A stretch of DNA of 24,889 bases from a virus, in IMG/VR virus record IMGVR_UViG_3300025141_000700, positions 1-24,889 of that record; one strand, 5' to 3'. Position 1 is the first letter of the stretch. Each line of letters starts with the position of its first letter. Position numbers and translations under genes: made by a program. This document shows, piece after piece, positions 1 to 5,390 of this stretch. The notes under the pieces were generated by a model that searched no databases, was not told the DNA's origin, and worked only from the letters and a program-made list of their open reading frames with translations.

Positions 1-3
1 AAC

Positions 4-40
4 GGGGCCTCGGAGAAATCCGGGGCTCCTCTCTTTTATA
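4..40 (+). terminator. Rho-independent terminator of a gene left of the window
   Basis: An 11-bp stem (4-14 with 19-29, two G-U wobbles when read on the plus strand) is closed by a GAAA tetraloop and followed by the T-rich tract TCTCTTTT at 30-37. On the minus strand the wobbles become A-C mismatches and no T tract follows. It therefore belongs to rightward transcription entering the window from the left. Confidence 0.75.
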
Positions 41-60
41 TATTAGTCTTACAGACTAAA

Positions 61-84
61 TGAACATGCTAATGAACTTGCTAA
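61..84. repeat. Two tandem 12-bp copies of TGAAC(A/T)TGCTAA
   Basis: TGAACATGCTAA (61-72) is followed directly by TGAACTTGCTAA (73-84). Nearly the same 12-mer recurs at 850-861 inside the iteron region and twice in tandem at 4648-4671 upstream of thyX. Seen directly; its function is unknown. Confidence 0.8.
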
Positions 85-86
85 TG

Positions 87-155
87 AGAATCATTCGCAT
101 TGAGAATGCAACTAAGAATCATTCGCATTGAGAATGCAACTAAGAATCATTCGCA
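87..155. repeat. 28-bp tandem repeat, about 2.5 copies, Fur-box-like
   Basis: A 28-bp unit starts at 87, 115 and 143, the last copy being partial. Each unit begins AGAATCATTCGCA, and full units also carry TTGAGAATGCAACT. TGAGAATCATTCGCA (85/86-99) resembles the 7-1-7 Fur operator pattern TGATAATNATTATCA, matching about 11 of the 14 non-spacer bases. The repeat is certain; binding by a host iron regulator is only a suggestion. It lies downstream of the leftward gene and of the left-edge terminator. Confidence 0.85.
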
Positions 156-173
156 ACCCATAGGTAAGGTCTC

Positions 174-199
174 GCCCGGACACCGTGAGGCATCCGGGC
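174..199 (-). terminator. GC-rich hairpin after the leftward small gene
   Basis: GCCCGGA (174-180) pairs perfectly with TCCGGGC (193-199) around a 12-nt loop. It sits 16 bases beyond the stop of the leftward gene. There is no T tract on either side, so it may be a weak or factor-assisted terminator or an mRNA-protecting structure. Confidence 0.4.
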
Positions 200-215
200 T
201 GACCCTTGGGTGAGG

Positions 216-503
216 CTACTTGACGAAAGCGAGCTTGACTGGTGCGGCTTCCTTAGCCGGTGCCTTGGTTGGTCGGTCTTTCTTCGCAGTCACATGCTTG
301 ATCACGAGTTTCTGCTGGTAGCCGATGGACACCCGTACATCGGTGCCTTTCGGCAACCCGATGATCTCGCCTTTGACGGCTCCCCGGATGTTGATCCACT
401 TCCCATCCAGGATATCCCCTTTCTTGTACTTTTCTTCGAGGGGATCGCCTTCGATGAAACTATCCAGAGGAACATCCAAAACAATCTGCACATTCTTGGT
501 CAT
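216..503 (-). CDS. Small basic-tailed protein of unknown function
   Basis: A 95-residue protein and the only leftward gene at this end of the window. The ATG is preceded on the minus strand by AGGAGG at good spacing, which is the main reason to accept it over the several shadow frames here. The first ~68 residues look beta-rich. The last ~25 are rich in Lys, Ala and Pro (KKDRPTKAPAKEAAPVK) and look disordered and basic, so nucleic-acid contact is possible. I do not recognise a family. It reads away from the repeat-rich region at 652-1085 and is divergent to the main rightward operon, so it could encode a factor acting on that region; this is inference from position only. Confidence 0.75.
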   Translation of the reverse strand: MTKNVQIVLDVPLDSFIEGDPLEEKYKKGDILDGKWINIRGAVKGEIIGLPKGTDVRVSIGYQQKLVIKHVTAKKDRPTKAPAKEAAPVKLAFVK

Positions 504-548
504 TGTTAGACCTCCTGTTTCCCGGTCGCCTGATTACGTCCGGTCCGG

Positions 549-579
549 CTAGTATACTCGATCCGGATCCACCTCCGAA
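549..579 (-). promoter_or_regulatory. Weak candidate promoter for the leftward gene
   Basis: The 8-bp palindrome AGTATACT (551-558) supplies TATACT as a minus-strand -10 element, about 48 bases upstream of the leftward ATG. The expected -35 position (574-579) reads TTCGGA on the minus strand, a poor match. Position supports it, sequence only weakly. Confidence 0.3.
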
Positions 580-625
580 TGTTTTTTTTGCATGGCTGGT
601 ATGCGTCAAATGCATGGCTAATTCT

Positions 626-641
626 CTTGACTGTGACATTT
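626..641 (+). repeat. 16-bp direct repeat CTTGACTGTGACATTT, copy 1
   Basis: CTTGACTGTGACATTT occurs here and again, identical and in the same orientation, at 1280-1295. The two copies bracket the whole iteron region. It contains TTGAC, a possible -35 core, but no good -10 follows either copy. It could be a phage-specific promoter or protein-binding element. Confidence 0.85.
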
Positions 642-651
642 TTGCAACTAC

Positions 652-790
652 CTCGTTCACCTTTTGTTCCTCTAGGTTTGTTCCCCATTTGTTCACCATT
701 TGTTCCTCTAGGTTTGTTCCCGGTTTGTTCCCGGTTTGTTCTCTTAGGTTTGTTCTCGGTTTGTTCTCTAGGTCTGTTCTTCCTTTGTTC
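652..790. repeat. Left iteron array: TTTGTTC, 10 exact copies plus variants
   Basis: TTTGTTC starts at 663, 677, 688, 699, 713, 724, 735, 749, 760 and 784. There is a variant TCTGTTC at 773 and a degenerate CTCGTTC at 652. Steps are 11 bp or 14 bp in the order 14-11-11, which gives a 36-bp super-repeat, with slippage near 773. The 14-bp steps carry an extra CTCTAGG-like spacer. Sites are thus roughly one helical turn apart, as expected for a cooperative DNA-binding protein. Low-complexity ORFs read through here only because 36 is a multiple of 3. Confidence 0.9.
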
Positions 791-850
791 TTCTAGTATA
801 TATATATATAAATAGAATACGGGCGTGCGGGCGGGCGAGGGCTAACGAAT
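791..850. other. AT-rich core and GC-rich block between the iteron arms
   Basis: A run of alternating T and A (about 796-815) is followed by a G-rich block (820-840). It is flanked by the TTTGTTC array on one side and the GAACAAA array on the other. An AT-rich stretch between opposed iterons is the usual layout of a DNA-unwinding element in a replication origin. No gene is evident. Confidence 0.5.
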
Positions 851-1085
851 GAACATGCCAACGATACAATTCCCGGAACAAAACGTGAACAAAACCAGAA
901 CAAAACGTGAACAAACCCGGAACAAACCATGAACAAGCTTATGAGAACATTACGTGAACAAATGATGAACAAGCTTATGGGAACAATCCGGGAACAAACA
1001 GGGAATATACCTATGAGAACAAACAGGGGTCGCCCTGTGATGACTAGGGGTCGCCCTGTGATGACCGGGAGAAAGCCGGAACAAG
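851..1085. repeat. Right iteron array: GAACAAA, inverted relative to the left arm
   Basis: GAACAAA or close variants start at 876, 887, 898, 909, 920, 931, 945, 956, 967, 981, 992, 1003 (degenerate) and 1017, with an outlier at 1079 and a related GAACATG at 851. The first steps are all 11 bp. From 931 on, the 14-11-11 pattern appears (931 to 945, 967 to 981, 1003 to 1017), again giving a 36-bp period. This array is the reverse complement of the left-arm element, so the region is a large imperfect inverted repeat of iterons. Confidence 0.9.
1025..1065 (+). repeat. 20-bp direct repeat at 21-bp period with internal dyad
   Basis: AGGGGTCGCCCTGTGATGAC occurs at 1025-1044 and 1046-1065, two helical turns apart. 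The first copy contains the inverted repeat ACAGGG-GTCG-CCCTGT (1023-1038). This looks like a paired operator for a different protein from the one reading the GAACAAA iterons. Confidence 0.85.
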
Positions 1086-1187
1086 AGGGTTAACTCTTGG
1101 TTTATATAAATATCTTTCTAAGAGGAATTAAAACCCCCAATTCATCCCATAAAATCCCATTAAAACCCATGATCAAACACAGTCATA

Positions 1188-1208
1188 AAGTAAGTGATCA
1201 CTTTACTT
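1188..1208. promoter_or_regulatory. Palindromic operator candidate centred on TGATCA
   Basis: AAGTAA-GTGATCAC-TTTACTT is a near-perfect palindrome with one extra base in the right arm. It overlaps the expected -35 region of the TATAAT promoter candidate just downstream, the typical position for a repressor or activator site controlling the rightward early genes. Confidence 0.5.
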
Positions 1209-1223
1209 ATCCAAAATTATAAT
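1195..1223 (+). promoter_or_regulatory. Candidate early rightward promoter
   Basis: A perfect TATAAT lies at 1218-1223. The hexamer 17 bp upstream (TGATCA, 1195-1200) is a poor -35, but it lies within a palindrome that could be an activator or operator site. Transcription would start near 1230 and leave a ~190-nt leader before the first rightward gene at 1419. Confidence 0.4.
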
Positions 1224-1418
1224 AGGTTAATAAGAGGCAATACCCGTATAGGCCCAGAAATCGGCCAAAAAAGTTTCCGCTTGACTGTGACATTTCGGCC
1301 ACACCGGGCCAAAAAACGGCGGAATCCTGCGGGTTTTTGCGGCGTTGACACCGGCGAGTTTTTGCGTCAGGGTTGGATCAGTTCCGGTTCAACCCCTTGT
1401 ACATATGGAGATTAGATC
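1224..1418 (+). other. GC-rich leader upstream of the first rightward gene
   Basis: No supported gene. It holds the second copy of CTTGACTGTGACATTT (1280-1295), two copies of GGCCAAAAAA (near 1263 and 1308), and paired GTTTTTGCG elements (near 1332 and 1357) flanking TTGACACCGG (1345-1354). An imperfect hairpin pairs the A-run near 1312 with the T-run near 1333. The structures suggest a structured leader or further regulatory sites. Confidence 0.45.
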
Positions 1419-1649
1419 ATGGCAGCATATACGTATGTTAATGGCATTCGGATAACCTCCCTTTTTAACATCCAAAACAGGGAGGAAGGCTATTATGTAC
1501 GGAAAGACGATACAGAAGTTTTTTGTACTGATTTCGACGAAGCATTGAAGTTAGCCAATATTATCGCTTTCCACAAAGACATGTTATATAAAGAACGTGA
1601 GAAAGCCTTTCTTACCTCTGTCATTAGAAAAAGTGAGGAATCGTCATGA
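1419..1649 (+). CDS. Unknown 76-residue early protein
   Basis: The first gene of the long rightward operon. GGAG lies 8 bases upstream of the ATG, and its stop overlaps the next start in ATGA fashion, so translation is probably coupled. The sequence is soluble-looking: an aromatic-rich N-terminal half (AAYTYVNGIRITSLF), then a helix rich in Lys and Glu at the end. No motif or family is recognised. As the gene next to the presumed early promoter it may act on the host early in infection; this is inferred from position only. Confidence 0.75.
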   Translation: MAAYTYVNGIRITSLFNIQNREEGYYVRKDDTEVFCTDFDEALKLANIIAFHKDMLYKEREKAFLTSVIRKSEESS

Positions 1650-1888
1650 AATTTAGGATCATCTTTAATTGTGAATCATGTGATGGAACCGGGGAGGAAA
1701 TAATTATAGGCGGCGACATAGATCAGAATGGTCCGTATATTGTTGAAGAGGTTCTCAAATGCAGGGAATGCGGCGGACATGGGGAGGGTGGCATGTATAC
1801 AGTCACTGATCTCTACGAGAATGTCGATGATGTGGAACGGGATTATCCCGAGTATAGAGCCATCATCCCTTTGGAGAATTCATTATGA
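1646..1888 (+). CDS. Small protein with DnaJ-type CxxCxGxG zinc motifs
   Basis: 80 residues. Two copies of the DnaJ cysteine-rich repeat are visible, CESCDGTG at 9-16 and CRECGGHG at 39-46, which should together bind one zinc ion as in the DnaJ/Hsp40 zinc-finger domain. No J domain or C-terminal substrate domain is present, so it is a free-standing zinc ribbon rather than a chaperone. The C-terminal third is acidic. The start overlaps the upstream stop by 4 bases with GAGGA before it, and the stop again overlaps the next ATG. Nucleic-acid or protein binding is plausible; the specific role is unknown. Confidence 0.8.
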   Translation: MKFRIIFNCESCDGTGEEIIIGGDIDQNGPYIVEEVLKCRECGGHGEGGMYTVTDLYENVDDVERDYPEYRAIIPLENSL

Positions 1889-2340
1889 CGGAGACATGGG
1901 TGAAAGAGTATATTGAAACGGTATCCGCAGCGCCTTATGACGAAGATGAGGCCAGTACATTTATCAATGATATGCACACCTACTATGAAGAGGAGAAGCC
2001 TATGAAAAACATGTATTGGAAAACACAGATGAGCGTTGATAAACCTAAGACAAACACCATTCTGTCTATCATTATGCAAGACTGGCAAGGTTTAACCTAC
2101 AAAACAGGTGAGCTTGTAGATGTTACGGTTACCGATATGGTAGAGCTATTGGGCGATCCTAATAGTAAGGATGACCCTGACAAGGTTAAAAACGGCTATT
2201 CATGGCGGCTCTTTGTTGATGAAAATCCTGTAGGAATATGGGATTGGAAGGGCTCGTCTGACCAAGATACTTGGTCGTTCTATGGCCATCCTGCTGATGT
2301 CGCCAAGTTATTCGGCGAAGATCATGTAAGGGCTAGATGA
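1885..2340 (+). CDS. Conserved-looking phage protein, function unknown
   Basis: 151 residues starting at an ATGA overlap with the previous gene, preceded by GGAG. The N-terminal ~45 residues are acidic and helical. The second half has a pattern I associate with a recurring small phage protein: LLGDPNSKDDPDK, then a Trp-rich beta stretch (WRLFVDENPVGIWDWK) and WSFYGHPADVAKLFG at the end. I cannot assign a function. The stop is followed within two bases by the ATG of a 49-codon gene, keeping the operon unbroken. Confidence 0.75.
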   Translation: MTETWVKEYIETVSAAPYDEDEASTFINDMHTYYEEEKPMKNMYWKTQMSVDKPKTNTILSIIMQDWQGLTYKTGELVDVTVTDMVELLGDPNSKDDPDKVKNGYSWRLFVDENPVGIWDWKGSSDQDTWSFYGHPADVAKLFGEDHVRAR

Positions 2341-2341
2341 G

Positions 2342-2491
2342 ATGGGGAGAGTAAAGGCTTGGCTAATGAGTATGGAAGATGATGCATGTGTGCTGACCCT
2401 AAAAGAATTTATAGAGAAATGGGGCAGGGCACACGCCACAATATGGTTTGAACAAAATGAAAAGATGGAGAATGAAAATGTCGTACATTGA
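2342..2491 (+). CDS. 49-residue small phage protein
   Basis: An uninterrupted 49-codon frame begins 2 bases after the previous stop and runs into the start of the DUF932 gene, filling the only gap in this operon. The product (MGRVKAWLMSMEDDACVLTL at its start, then KEFIEKWGRAHATIWFEQ) has the look of a recurrent small phage protein with an acidic 'MEDDA' turn, a 'EFIEKWG' helix and a conserved-looking Trp. I know no function for it. A clear Shine-Dalgarno is lacking, so it may rely on coupling to the preceding gene. Confidence 0.6.
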   Translation: MGRVKAWLMSMEDDACVLTLKEFIEKWGRAHATIWFEQNEKMENENVVH

Positions 2492-3362
2492 TTTAGAATT
2501 TGAGCCTATTGAAACCGAACTTTATACCTCAACCGGCGATGTCTGCCCTAATCACAAGGCACTCGTACATCCAAATGGCCATGTACTAGGCGTTGTCGGT
2601 CGGAGTTATAGGGTAATCTCCAATGAAGAACTTTTTGATAACATGTATCAAGCTATAGAGTCATCTATGAGTGACAAAGCTATTGCTACGATGGAAGTTA
2701 TTGACAGCCAAGTTAGGAATTACGCCAAGACTTATAGAGAAATCCGATTTCCTGAAATCTCTAGGTCTATCGAAACGAGGACACACAAGACAGATGTGGG
2801 TTTCCGCATCATCGAGGAGAACTCATTTGATGGTTCAGGATCAGTCAGGGTTCTGCTAGGTTCGATAGACTACCATTGCACTAACGGAATGATCCATGGC
2901 CAGTATGATGTGTTTAAGAAAACCCACAAGGGGCACGCCCCTATTCCGAGTTTCGAAGGTATCTTCGTAAAGGCCCTAGAACAATATACGGACAAGATGG
3001 ACTTATACCAGAAGTGGGCGTCTAAGTCTCTTACTGACTCCGCTGTCCATAACTTTGTATCAACTTTATTCCCGACGACGAAAAAGAATAGCAATGATCC
3101 GAAGTTTATCACCACTAAACCTTACTCGCTTATGGGTGATAATTTAATCAGGCAATACGAAAACGAGACATTTGTCCGGGGCAACAATGTTTGGGCAATG
3201 TATTCGGCCATGACATTCTACGCATCTCATGACAGTGAGATTTTCCCGCTTAACAAGATGTCCAAAGATCAGGACAACGACCAAGAACGATTGTCTCGAC
3301 GTAGCGACAAGGTTACTTCTTGGCTAAACTCAGACGCATGGTCTGAACTAATCGCAGCGTGA
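2478..3362 (+). CDS. DUF932 family phage protein
   Basis: About 294 residues, matching the DUF932 (phage/plasmid-like protein TIGR03299) family by overall pattern: early VVGRSYRVISNEELF, central GSGSVRVLLGSIDYHCTNGMI, and a C-terminal helical part. Members occur widely in phages and plasmids; their role is not firmly established. An in-frame ATG exists at 2448, but the one at 2478 has GGAG 7 bases upstream and begins MSYIDLEFEPIE, as expected for the family, so I prefer 2478. It overlaps the 49-codon gene by 14 bases. A strong hairpin follows the stop. Confidence 0.8.
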   Translation: MSYIDLEFEPIETELYTSTGDVCPNHKALVHPNGHVLGVVGRSYRVISNEELFDNMYQAIESSMSDKAIATMEVIDSQVRNYAKTYREIRFPEISRSIETRTHKTDVGFRIIEENSFDGSGSVRVLLGSIDYHCTNGMIHGQYDVFKKTHKGHAPIPSFEGIFVKALEQYTDKMDLYQKWASKSLTDSAVHNFVSTLFPTTKKNSNDPKFITTKPYSLMGDNLIRQYENETFVRGNNVWAMYSAMTFYASHDSEIFPLNKMSKDQDNDQERLSRRSDKVTSWLNSDAWSELIAA

Positions 3363-3370
3363 CAATCAAT

Positions 3371-3398
3371 GGGGTTCCGGATTATATTCTGGAACCCC
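3371..3398 (+). terminator. Hairpin after the DUF932 gene
   Basis: GGGGTTCCGGA (3371-3381) pairs with TCTGGAACCCC (3388-3398) around a 6-base AT loop, forming an 11-bp stem with one G-U. Only a short pyrimidine stretch (GTCTTTC) follows, so termination is probably partial. Confidence 0.55.
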
Positions 3399-3419
3399 GT
3401 CTTTCATGGAGAAAAACGA

Positions 3420-3497
3420 ATGACTTTTCTAGATATCTGGATGCTTGTTGTGGCTCTAAGCTTTGCTTTCTTTGTCATTTATATAGCTGGAAGCTAA
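3420..3497 (+). CDS. 25-residue single-pass membrane peptide
   Basis: A 25-codon frame (MTFLDIWMLVVALSFAFFVI, then YIAGS) with GGAG 8 bases before the ATG. Almost the whole peptide is one hydrophobic helix long enough to span the inner membrane. It sits alone between the hairpin at 3371-3398 and the Gp88 gene. Short phage membrane peptides of this kind often modify host membrane proteins or act in exclusion, but nothing here shows a specific role. Confidence 0.55.
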   Translation: MTFLDIWMLVVALSFAFFVIYIAGS

Positions 3498-3512
3498 TAA
3501 AGGATAAGACAG

Positions 3513-4154
3513 ATGACAACTCTGAAACTACTCAAAGAGAATATAGGCTCTGATCTAGGCAAGCCTAGTAAAATGCCGGGTTATTCATGGGGTATCTCTG
3601 CTGATCTATGTATAACTGGCGGCACATTGATCAAACTAGAGGGATCAGTGTGTGAGAACTGTTATGCTATGAAGGGGAACTATAGGTACCCAAGCGTAAC
3701 TAAATCCCATGCGAACAGGATTGCCGCATATAATAAAAATAATATTATCTGGCGGGAAGGCATGGTTGAGCTACTGCGTAAACGAATCCCCGATGATGCC
3801 CCTATTGTAGATAAGTACTTCCGTATCTTTGACGCCGGAGATATCCAAAGCGAACAGATGCTGATTGATTGGATATTTGTGGCCGAACAATTACCCGATA
3901 TTAAATTTTGGTTACCCACAAAAGAATATCGGATCATTCGTAAGTTCAAGGGCGATATCCCAGATAACTTAATCATCCGAGTATCAAGCCCGAATATAAA
4001 TCAGGAGCCGTTAAACTTTGCCCATACTTCCACGGTCCATGAGGAATCCCCATTTGGATTTGAGTGTGAGGCATATACCCGAGACCATAAGTGTGGATCA
4101 TGTCGTGCCTGTTGGAATAAAGAAATTCCGAACGTGAGTTATCCAGAACAGTAA
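3513..4154 (+). CDS. Gp88-like phage protein, cysteine-rich
   Basis: 213 residues resembling the 'gene product 88' family of phage proteins. Visible hallmarks are an N-terminal cysteine set, C33 then CENCYAMKGNYR (C47, C50), a central FRIFDAGDIQSEQMLIDW, then WLPTKEYR, and a C-terminal cluster C185, C194, C197, C200 (HKCGSCRACW). Seven cysteines in this arrangement suggest bound metal, either zinc or an Fe-S cluster. The biochemical role of the family is unknown to me. The start follows an AAGGATAAGA stretch that can serve as ribosome-binding site. A strong hairpin lies after the stop. Confidence 0.75.
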   Translation: MTTLKLLKENIGSDLGKPSKMPGYSWGISADLCITGGTLIKLEGSVCENCYAMKGNYRYPSVTKSHANRIAAYNKNNIIWREGMVELLRKRIPDDAPIVDKYFRIFDAGDIQSEQMLIDWIFVAEQLPDIKFWLPTKEYRIIRKFKGDIPDNLIIRVSSPNINQEPLNFAHTSTVHEESPFGFECEAYTRDHKCGSCRACWNKEIPNVSYPEQ

Positions 4155-4162
4155 ACAGGGAA

Positions 4163-4208
4163 GGGCATGGGGTAGCCTCTAAGCACATGAGTGCTACCCC
4201 CATAGCCC
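4163..4208 (+). terminator. Long imperfect hairpin between Gp88 and deaminase genes
   Basis: ATGGGGTAGC and GCTACCCCCAT pair across a 16-base interval, extended by GGGC and GCCC at the base, with small bulges. No T tract follows, so it may attenuate, or protect mRNA ends, rather than terminate fully. The next gene's ribosome-binding site lies about 35 bases downstream. Confidence 0.5.
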
Positions 4209-4251
4209 AGAGACCCTAAAACGCACCCACGATCAAATTTGAGGGGTTACC

Positions 4252-4650
4252 GTGGCTTTCTATCTTTTAGACACCAATCAAACCCATGTTATTACCGAAA
4301 AGCTAATCAATGTGGCCGAACATAGGTCAGCTAGGATTAAATCATCAAGACATGCCGCCGCCGTAACACGAAGGGGCGTCATCATATCGACCGGATGGAA
4401 TAAACTTAAGTCACACCCCATGCAGGCAAGGTTTGCATCAGATGCTGGTAAACCTGAGAAGATATTCCTGCACGCAGAGACGGACGCCATAATCAAAACC
4501 ATAAATAAACACGGCCCAGAAATATTATCAGGGTGTGAGATGTATATTATTAGGCTTACAAAAAATGGACGGCTTGCTAAATCTAAGCCTTGCATTAGTT
4601 GCCTTGGTTTGCTAAATCATTTTCAGATCAATCATGTATATCATACTTGA
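4252..4650 (+). CDS. Cytidine/deoxycytidylate deaminase-family protein
   Basis: 132 residues with the zinc-dependent deaminase signature: HAE at 74-76 (histidine zinc ligand and catalytic glutamate) and PCxxC at 113-117 (KPCISCLGLL, the two cysteine ligands). In phages such enzymes usually deaminate dCMP to dUMP, feeding thymidylate synthesis, and thyX lies immediately downstream. The family also includes MafB19-like and nucleic-acid-editing members, so the substrate is not certain. It starts at GTG with GAGGGG just upstream. The protein stops shortly after the second zinc motif (HVYHT), at the short end for the family. Confidence 0.8.
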   Translation: MAFYLLDTNQTHVITEKLINVAEHRSARIKSSRHAAAVTRRGVIISTGWNKLKSHPMQARFASDAGKPEKIFLHAETDAIIKTINKHGPEILSGCEMYIIRLTKNGRLAKSKPCISCLGLLNHFQINHVYHT

Positions 4651-4671
4651 ACTAGCCAATGAACTAGCCAA
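4648..4671. repeat. Tandem 12-bp repeat TGAACTAGCCAA
   Basis: Two perfect tandem copies of TGAACTAGCCAA overlap the stop of the deaminase gene and lead to the thyX start. The unit closely matches the 12-mers at 61-84 and 850-861. The first copy supplies the deaminase stop codon (TGA). Confidence 0.8.
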
Positions 4672-4685
4672 TGAAAAGGAAATAA

Positions 4686-5348
4686 ATGACTCTTAATAAA
4701 CTCCCAATAGTAGGTCTTTCCCATATCGCCCATATGTATGGGAAGACACCAGAAGAAACCATCCTGTACTATGCCCGTGTATCCAACCCTAAGAATCAAT
4801 CCAAGGATAATCCAAAGTTACTCACCTATCTAATCGAGAATGAACATTGGTCTCCATTTGAGATGGTCTCCATGTGTTTAGACATTGAGACAACACGGGA
4901 CATAGCACGACAGATACTTAGGCATAGATCATTCTCATTCCAAGAATTTTCACAAAGATATTCAGAGGTAGACTTAAACTGGAACAGGAGATCAGCCCGG
5001 TTACAAGACAAAGAGAATAGACAGAACTCCCATGAGTTAGACCCTGACCTCCATGAACATCGGACATTATCCCAAGAGTGGGAATGGAAACAGTTTGATG
5101 TGATAGAGGCATCAGAGAGGGCATATAGGTGGGCTCTTGAAAAAGGAATAGCAAAAGAGCAAGCCCGTGCCATCCTCCCTGAAGGACTAATATCAACCCG
5201 ACTGTATATGCATGGGACAATCAGAAGCTGGATTCATTACACCGATCTGAGAACCAAACCTGAGACACAAAAAGAACACCGGGCTGTCGCCCTTGAATGT
5301 CAGAGAATTCTTTTTGAAGTTTGTCCTAGTTTAAACAAGGAGTACTAA
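4686..5348 (+). CDS. thyX: FAD-dependent thymidylate synthase ThyX
   Basis: 220 residues, the normal length for ThyX. It carries the ThyX motif as RHRSFSFQEFSQR (79-91; family pattern RHRxxSxxxxSxR), plus HWSPFE at 54-59 and a C-terminal ARAILPEGL...WIHYTDLRT-like segment typical of the family. It methylates dUMP to dTMP using methylenetetrahydrofolate, FAD and NADPH, working as a tetramer in the cytoplasm. With the deaminase upstream and the RNR further on it supplies phage DNA precursors. The start follows AAAAGGAAATAA, an acceptable ribosome-binding site. Its TAA lies inside a tandem decamer repeat. Confidence 0.95.
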   Translation: MTLNKLPIVGLSHIAHMYGKTPEETILYYARVSNPKNQSKDNPKLLTYLIENEHWSPFEMVSMCLDIETTRDIARQILRHRSFSFQEFSQRYSEVDLNWNRRSARLQDKENRQNSHELDPDLHEHRTLSQEWEWKQFDVIEASERAYRWALEKGIAKEQARAILPEGLISTRLYMHGTIRSWIHYTDLRTKPETQKEHRAVALECQRILFEVCPSLNKEY

Positions 5349-5390
5349 GAGTGACTAAGAGTGACTAAGAGTGACTAAGAGTGACTAGGA
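5344..5390. repeat. Tandem decamer ACTAAGAGTG, four copies plus a partial one
   Basis: Perfect copies of ACTAAGAGTG start at 5344, 5354, 5364 and 5374, followed by ACTAGGA. The first copy contains the thyX stop codon. The ACTAAGA core also occurs in the repeat unit at 111-118 and 139-146. It contains repeated TAA/TGA triplets. Confidence 0.9.

Noticed and set aside
460-699. Leftward 79- and 60-codon ORFs upstream of the 95-residue gene
   Set aside because: They overlap the ribosome-binding site and promoter area of the leftward gene and the start of the iteron array, and show no recognisable protein features.
503-815. Two rightward ORFs rich in 'FVPLGLFPVCS'-type repeats
   Set aside because: They are translations of the TTTGTTC iteron array; the 36-bp period keeps the frame open. 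No ribosome-binding site and low-complexity product.
652-1085. CRISPR array
   Set aside because: The repeats are only 7 bp at 11- and 14-bp steps, with no long unique spacers and no cas genes.
1194-1415. 73-codon ORF from a GTG in the leader
   Set aside because: Its start lies in the palindrome, there is no ribosome-binding site, and the composition reflects GC-rich leader sequence.
3680-3976. Antisense ORF in the Gp88 gene
   Set aside because: A minus-strand shadow of a well-supported gene; no ribosome-binding site and no motif.
4826-5220. Two antisense ORFs in thyX
   Set aside because: Ordinary shadow frames; thyX has a complete signature on the plus strand.
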